This document shows positions 60,819 through 64,000 of a stretch of 64,000 bases of DNA, piece by piece; position 1 is the first letter of the stretch, and every line of letters starts with the position of its first letter. The notes under the pieces were generated by a model. The model saw nothing but the letters and a program-made list of their open reading frames with translations, ran no database searches and was not told the origin of the DNA. This DNA is from a bacterium. GTDB taxonomy: Bacteria; Cyanobacteriota; Vampirovibrionia; Gastranaerophilales; Gastranaerophilaceae. The translations under genes and the position numbers were made by a program. The stretch spans positions 58,105-122,104 of the forward strand of contig JAFUXT010000003.1 in assembly GCA_017470815.1 (NCBI GenBank), in the 5' to 3' direction.

Positions 60819-61457
60819 ATGAAAAAAGTTATTATATTAAACGGTTCACCAAGAAAAAATTGGAATACATACAAAATGTGTGAAAGCTTTGCAAACGGTG
60901 TTAAGGACTCAGGTGCCGAAGCCGAAATTATAAACCTTTATGACATAGATTTTAAAGGCTGCAGAAGTTGTTTTGCCTGCAAATTAAAAGGCGGAAAGAA
61001 CTTTGGAAGATGTGCTTATCCTGACGGTTTAACTCCGATTTTAGATAAAATTGCACAATCTGATGGGGTAGTTTTTGCAACTCCAATTTATTACGGCGAT
61101 ATAACAGGGGTTATGAAAAGTTGTGTTGAAAGACTTTTGTTCCCGTTTTTTGAATATAAAGATGGTTTTCCCTCTATTGCACCTAAAAAATTAAAAACAG
61201 CGATTATTTACACAATGAATGTTGATGAAAAAACTTGTCAGGACTTGTATTCTGCTACACTTAATCGTTTTGAATGGTTTGTTGAACTTGTATTTTCAAA
61301 ACCCGAAAAAATATTTGCTTATGACACTTGTCAGTTTGCTAATTATGACAAGTATGTTTGCGAATGTTTTGATAAAGAACATAAACAAAAACGAAAAGAG
61401 GAACAATTCCCGATAGAACTTGAAAAAGCATTTAATTTTGGAAAAAGTTTTGTATAA
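60819..61457 (+). CDS. Flavodoxin-fold NAD(P)H-dependent FMN reductase
   Basis: The 212-residue protein opens with IILNGSPRKNWNT, the FMN phosphate loop, then VFATPIYYGDITGVMKSCVE, the WrbA/Isf-type second loop. The Cys-rich GCRSCFACK with C48, C51, C54 and C65 is the iron-sulfur flavoprotein (Isf) pattern, so a [4Fe-4S] cluster next to FMN is inferred. It is probably an electrophile- or quinone-reducing enzyme under the divergent HxlR regulator. AAGGAG precedes ATG; a clean terminator follows. Confidence 0.85.
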   Translation: MKKVIILNGSPRKNWNTYKMCESFANGVKDSGAEAEIINLYDIDFKGCRSCFACKLKGGKNFGRCAYPDGLTPILDKIAQSDGVVFATPIYYGDITGVMKSCVERLLFPFFEYKDGFPSIAPKKLKTAIIYTMNVDEKTCQDLYSATLNRFEWFVELVFSKPEKIFAYDTCQFANYDKYVCECFDKEHKQKRKEEQFPIELEKAFNFGKSFV

Positions 61458-61473
61458 GTAATATAAGGCAGAC

Positions 61474-61503
61474 AAAAAGCCGAAAGTTTAATTTCGGCTT
61501 TTT
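61474..61503 (+). terminator. Rho-independent terminator
   Basis: AAAAAGCCGAAA (61474-61485) pairs with TTTCGGCTTTTT (61492-61503) around GTTTAA. It ends the NTF2-like/flavodoxin operon. Confidence 0.88.
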
Positions 61504-61534
61504 ATCTGACAATTTTTTGTGTTAACATCATGGT

Positions 61535-61918
61535 ATGAGAGGATTTATTAAAACACTTGTTGTTTTTATTTATTTAGTTCTGGCATTATTTATTCAGCCG
61601 GGAGATACTTTTGCATGCGATAATATCGGGCAGGATAATCCTCATCAATATTATATTTCTTCATTCTCAAAATCCAAAATACACCTTATAAATAATAAAA
61701 ATGAAGAATATTATGTAATTTCAAAAAATAATAACCGAACTGAAGTTTCAAATCTGTCAAATAAAAATTACAATTTTGGTTTTGGATGTTTTGATAACGC
61801 CGGTATTGATTTTGCAATTTCAAACAATTATAAAATAGATAATTCAATATCCCATACTTGCATTTCATATAATATATCTTCAAATTTGAAAAATGCAATT
61901 TATACTCGTGCACCGTAG
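61535..61918 (+). CDS. Small secreted protein
   Basis: A 127-residue protein with signal peptide FIKTLVVFIYLVLALFIQPG and probable cleavage near TFA before CDN, so it may also be a lipoprotein-like Cys start. The rest is Asn/Ser-rich and beta-like (YYVISKNNNRTEVSNLSNKN) with two Cys that could pair. No clear ribosome binding site. No family recognised. It lies between a terminator and the OadG-like gene. Confidence 0.55.
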   Translation: MRGFIKTLVVFIYLVLALFIQPGDTFACDNIGQDNPHQYYISSFSKSKIHLINNKNEEYYVISKNNNRTEVSNLSNKNYNFGFGCFDNAGIDFAISNNYKIDNSISHTCISYNISSNLKNAIYTRAP

Positions 61919-62009
61919 TTGAGTTACTTCTGACAAACAAAAATCGTAAGTGTATTTTAAATTAAAATGCACAAGTTTTGTAATGAATAATTTTAAGGAG
62001 AAACTCATA

Positions 62010-62249
62010 ATGGAAAATTTTAATGTCGGGATTACCCTCATGGTAATTGGTATGGCTGTGGTATTTGTATTTTTAGGCATCATGATTATTGCAATGAATA
62101 TTACGGCAAAAATAATTGATGTAATAAATAAATATTTTCCGGAAGCAATACCTGAAGAAAAAAATACCCGAAAGAAAAAACAAGATGATGAGTCTGAAAT
62201 TGCTCTTGCTATCGCCGCTGCAATCAGAGAAAGGGCAGGGGTAAATTAA
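62010..62249 (+). CDS. OadG-like sodium pump decarboxylase gamma subunit
   Basis: A 79-residue protein with one membrane helix (VGITLMVIGMAVVFVFLGIM) followed by a basic segment (NTRKKKQDDESE) and an Ala-rich helix IALAIAAAIRERAG. This is the shape of OadG, which assembles the biotin-dependent Na+-pumping decarboxylase with alpha and beta subunits. Neither is in the window. It starts after AAGGAG and ends one base before the NhaD/ArsB-like gene, so the two are coupled, an unusual pairing. Confidence 0.75.
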   Translation: MENFNVGITLMVIGMAVVFVFLGIMIIAMNITAKIIDVINKYFPEAIPEEKNTRKKKQDDESEIALAIAAAIRERAGVN

Positions 62250-62250
62250 G

Positions 62251-63567
62251 ATGATGTCTTTTATTTCAGAAAATAGTGTAGCAATATCTGCTTCACTACT
62301 TGTTATTTCATATATTTTTATTGCGTTAGAAAAAATACCAAAAGTAACAATAGCACTTCTTGGTGCAGGAATAACTTTATTGTTAGGTTTAGTTAGTCAA
62401 AGCAAGATGGCAGGTGACGCTTTAAATCCGCATTATTTTGTTAATTTTATTGATTTCAATGTAATATTTTTACTTGTTTCAATGATGATTATTGTAAATA
62501 TATCAACAAGAAGCGGTATGTTTAATTGGATTGCCAATGAATTACTTAAACTGACAAAAGGGAAACCTATTGCCATTTTTGCTGTATTGGCAATTTTTAC
62601 GGCAGTAACGAGTGCATTTTTAGATAATGTTACAACGGTTATCTTGATTATGCCGATTACTTTCTTTGTTGCTAAAAAATTAGATATTAATCCGATACCG
62701 TATTTATTAGGGGAAGTGTTTGCTTCTAATATAGGCGGAACTGCTACTTTAATCGGGGATCCTCCTAATATTATTATCGGGAGTGCTGCAGGATTATCAT
62801 TTATGGATTTTGTAAAAGTATTAACTCCTGTTATCGCAGTAATATTATTAGCAGTAATTGCATTTTTAACTTTTGTTTTCAGAAAAAATTTAAAAACCTC
62901 AAAAGAAAAAATGCACGAAGTTATTAACATTGATAATTCAAAAACCATAACGGATAAAGGATTAATGTTACGTTCAATTATCGTATTAGGTTTAGTAATA
63001 TCAGGCTTTGTAACTCACGATATTACACACATTGAAACCTGTGTTGCTGCTATGGTTGGCGCAAGCATACTGTTGTTATTTGAAAAACCGACAGAAATAC
63101 TGAAAGATGTTGAGTGGAACACAATATTTTTCTTTATCGGCTTATTTATAATAATTGGCGGTGTTGAAGCATCAGGCGGTATTAAACTTATGGCTGAATG
63201 GATATTAAAAGTTACACAAGGCTCTCAAACTGCAACATCAATGTTGATTCTTTGGGCTTCTGGTATAATTTCAGGGGTAATAGATAACATTCCATATACT
63301 GCAACAATGTCACCAATGCTTGTTGAAATACAAAAATCAATGGGAGTGGACTACACAATTCCCTTATGGTGGTGCTTATCTTTGGGAGCCTGTCTTGGTG
63401 GAAATATGACGATGATAGGGGCTGCGGCAAATGTTATTGTCAGTGAAAATTCCTCAAAACTCGGACATCCGATTAAATTCATGCAGTTTATGAAATACGG
63501 TGTAATTGTTGTCGGAATTTCACTTGTAATCAGTACAGCATACATTTACTTAATGTATTTAAAATAA
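62251..63567 (+). CDS. NhaD/ArsB-type cation antiporter or anion transporter (IT superfamily)
   Basis: A 438-residue protein with about eleven membrane helices. Visible repeats of the family are SAFLDNVTTVILIMPITFFV, NIGGTATLIGDPPNIIIGSA in the first half and ISGVIDNIPYTATMSPMLVE, LGACLGGNMTMIGAAANVI in the second, that is, the two inverted helical hairpins. NhaD (Na+/H+ antiport) or a SLC13/ArsB relative are the main options; GDPPN and DNIPYTAT are common to both. Linked to the OadG-like gene and the small membrane protein; Na+ transport is favoured. Confidence 0.88.
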   Translation: MMSFISENSVAISASLLVISYIFIALEKIPKVTIALLGAGITLLLGLVSQSKMAGDALNPHYFVNFIDFNVIFLLVSMMIIVNISTRSGMFNWIANELLKLTKGKPIAIFAVLAIFTAVTSAFLDNVTTVILIMPITFFVAKKLDINPIPYLLGEVFASNIGGTATLIGDPPNIIIGSAAGLSFMDFVKVLTPVIAVILLAVIAFLTFVFRKNLKTSKEKMHEVINIDNSKTITDKGLMLRSIIVLGLVISGFVTHDITHIETCVAAMVGASILLLFEKPTEILKDVEWNTIFFFIGLFIIIGGVEASGGIKLMAEWILKVTQGSQTATSMLILWASGIISGVIDNIPYTATMSPMLVEIQKSMGVDYTIPLWWCLSLGACLGGNMTMIGAAANVIVSENSSKLGHPIKFMQFMKYGVIVVGISLVISTAYIYLMYLK

Positions 63568-63579
63568 AGGAATTTTATT

Positions 63580-63735
63580 ATGGAAGAAAATAATGACAAA
63601 ACAGATAATATTAGCGAAGGAAATAATAGAGAATACTATTCAAATGCTCCAGGTACCGGAGTTTTGACTTCAATGATTTTCATGATAGTCACAATGGTTG
63701 CGATGTATATTATATCAAAATTTATAGGGAATTAA
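63580..63735 (+). CDS. Small single-helix membrane protein, 51 aa
   Basis: ATG at 63580 follows AAAGGAATTTTATT, 12 bases after the transporter stop. The protein reads MEENNDKTDNISEGNNREYY, then SNAPGTGVLTSMIFMIVTMV and AMYIISKFIGN, with a polar N-terminus and one helix (residues 27-48). It is probably an accessory subunit of the transporter, being in the same operon and followed by a strong terminator. No homologue recognised. Confidence 0.7.
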   Translation: MEENNDKTDNISEGNNREYYSNAPGTGVLTSMIFMIVTMVAMYIISKFIGN

Positions 63736-63737
63736 TC

Positions 63738-63770
63738 AAAAAGCCGAGAGTATAAAACTCTCGGCTTTCT
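63738..63770 (+). terminator. Rho-independent terminator
   Basis: AAAAAGCCGAGAG (63738-63750) pairs with CTCTCGGCTTTCT (63759-63771) around TATAAAA. It closes the OadG-transporter-small protein operon and faces the cupin gene. Confidence 0.85.
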
Positions 63771-63788
63771 GTGTTTGTCAAAATATTT

Positions 63789-64000
63789 TTAGCATAATTC
63801 CGCATCGCCAAAACCAAATTGTTCCAAACTTCCTGTTTTTGCCTGAACACAAATATATTGCAAATCGGTTTTTGATTCCATTGTTCTGACTGCTTTAGGA
63901 AGAACCTTTACGCAAGAACCTTCTTTGACTTCTATAGCTTCATTATCAAGTGTCATTATGCCTTCGCCTTTTAGAAAAATATAAATTTCTTCATTTTGTA
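63789..64000 (-). CDS. Cupin-domain protein, C-terminal part
   Basis: The frame enters from the right edge and ends TAA at 63791-63789; 70 residues are visible: NEEIYIFLKGEGIMTLDNEA, then IEVKEGSCVKVLPKAVRTME, and QYICVQAKTGSLEQFGFGDA. This is the second half of a cupin barrel (EIYIFLKGxG then G..V.V.P...R). The first His-containing motif is outside the window, so metal binding cannot be judged. Confidence 0.75.
   Translation of the reverse strand, partial: QNEEIYIFLKGEGIMTLDNEAIEVKEGSCVKVLPKAVRTMESKTDLQYICVQAKTGSLEQFGFGDAELC

Noticed and set aside
62433..62948. 171-codon frame opposite the NhaD/ArsB-like gene
   Set aside because: Composition (Ile/Asn/Thr/Lys) is the reverse-strand shadow of hydrophobic transporter codons; no start signals.
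1..64000. tRNA, rRNA, tmRNA and SRP RNA genes
   Set aside because: All gaps above about 70 bases were read on both strands for T-loop (GGTTCAAATCC-like) and other signatures; none was found.

Overview
The window is AT-rich bacterial chromosome, densely coded on both strands, with no tRNA, rRNA, prophage, insertion sequence or CRISPR array that I could recognise. A diderm envelope is indicated by lpxD-lpxC-fabZ (lipid A), an AsmA-like giant protein, TonB/TolA-like proteins and a lipoprotein. Together with many small lineage-specific proteins that carry a short Ser-Phe-(Thr/Gly) motif near the N-terminus, prepilin-like proteins with an A|FTLTE cleavage site and a membrane pyrophosphatase, this best fits a gut non-photosynthetic cyanobacterial relative (Gastranaerophilales/Melainabacteria type). 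That placement is inference from gene content, not from a marker gene.

Layout. 0-9 kb: rarA, an orphan solute-binding protein, a mannose-6-phosphate-isomerase-like cupin, a CheD-like protein, hppA, a small XRE regulator and a prepilin-like protein. 9-20 kb: a 775-residue lineage protein, prmC, a 476-bp structured repeat, the AsmA-like protein, a GNAT-like plus aminotransferase pair and a possible lysozyme-fold protein. 20-30 kb: a DUF1796-like putative peptidase, the lpxD-lpxC-fabZ operon, a second copy of the structured repeat with perfect 22-bp terminal inverted repeats, an SGNH esterase, a membrane protein preceded by a tiny Cys-rich ORF and a hairpin that looks like an attenuator, thrC, and an orphan GlcF-like protein. 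30-44 kb: proC, rpmH-rnpA, a candidate small RNA next to a direct repeat and a gene remnant, dut, a flagellin-like coiled-coil protein, secreted proteins, a Pro/Asn repeat protein, and rsgA-ispA-PAP2. 43-48 kb: a HigB/HigA-type toxin-antitoxin pair divergent from an Mrr restriction enzyme, glyA, and a WecA/TagO-like gene that seems to start at ATT.

48.7-54.3 kb is the most interesting block: five tightly packed minus-strand genes encoding a secreted glycine-zipper protein, a membrane-anchored vWA protein, a polytopic membrane protein with a beta-rich cytoplasmic head, and two different TonB/TolA-like proteins. They look like parts of one uncharacterised envelope-spanning machine.

54-64 kb: tsaC, an HD phosphohydrolase, a toxin-like protein, pgk, an HxlR regulator divergent from an NTF2-like/flavodoxin pair, an OadG-like subunit beside an NhaD/ArsB-type transporter, and a truncated cupin at the end. 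With hppA this gives a cation-coupled membrane energetics theme. Several families of short palindromic repeats lie between genes, often within a few bases of a ribosome binding site.
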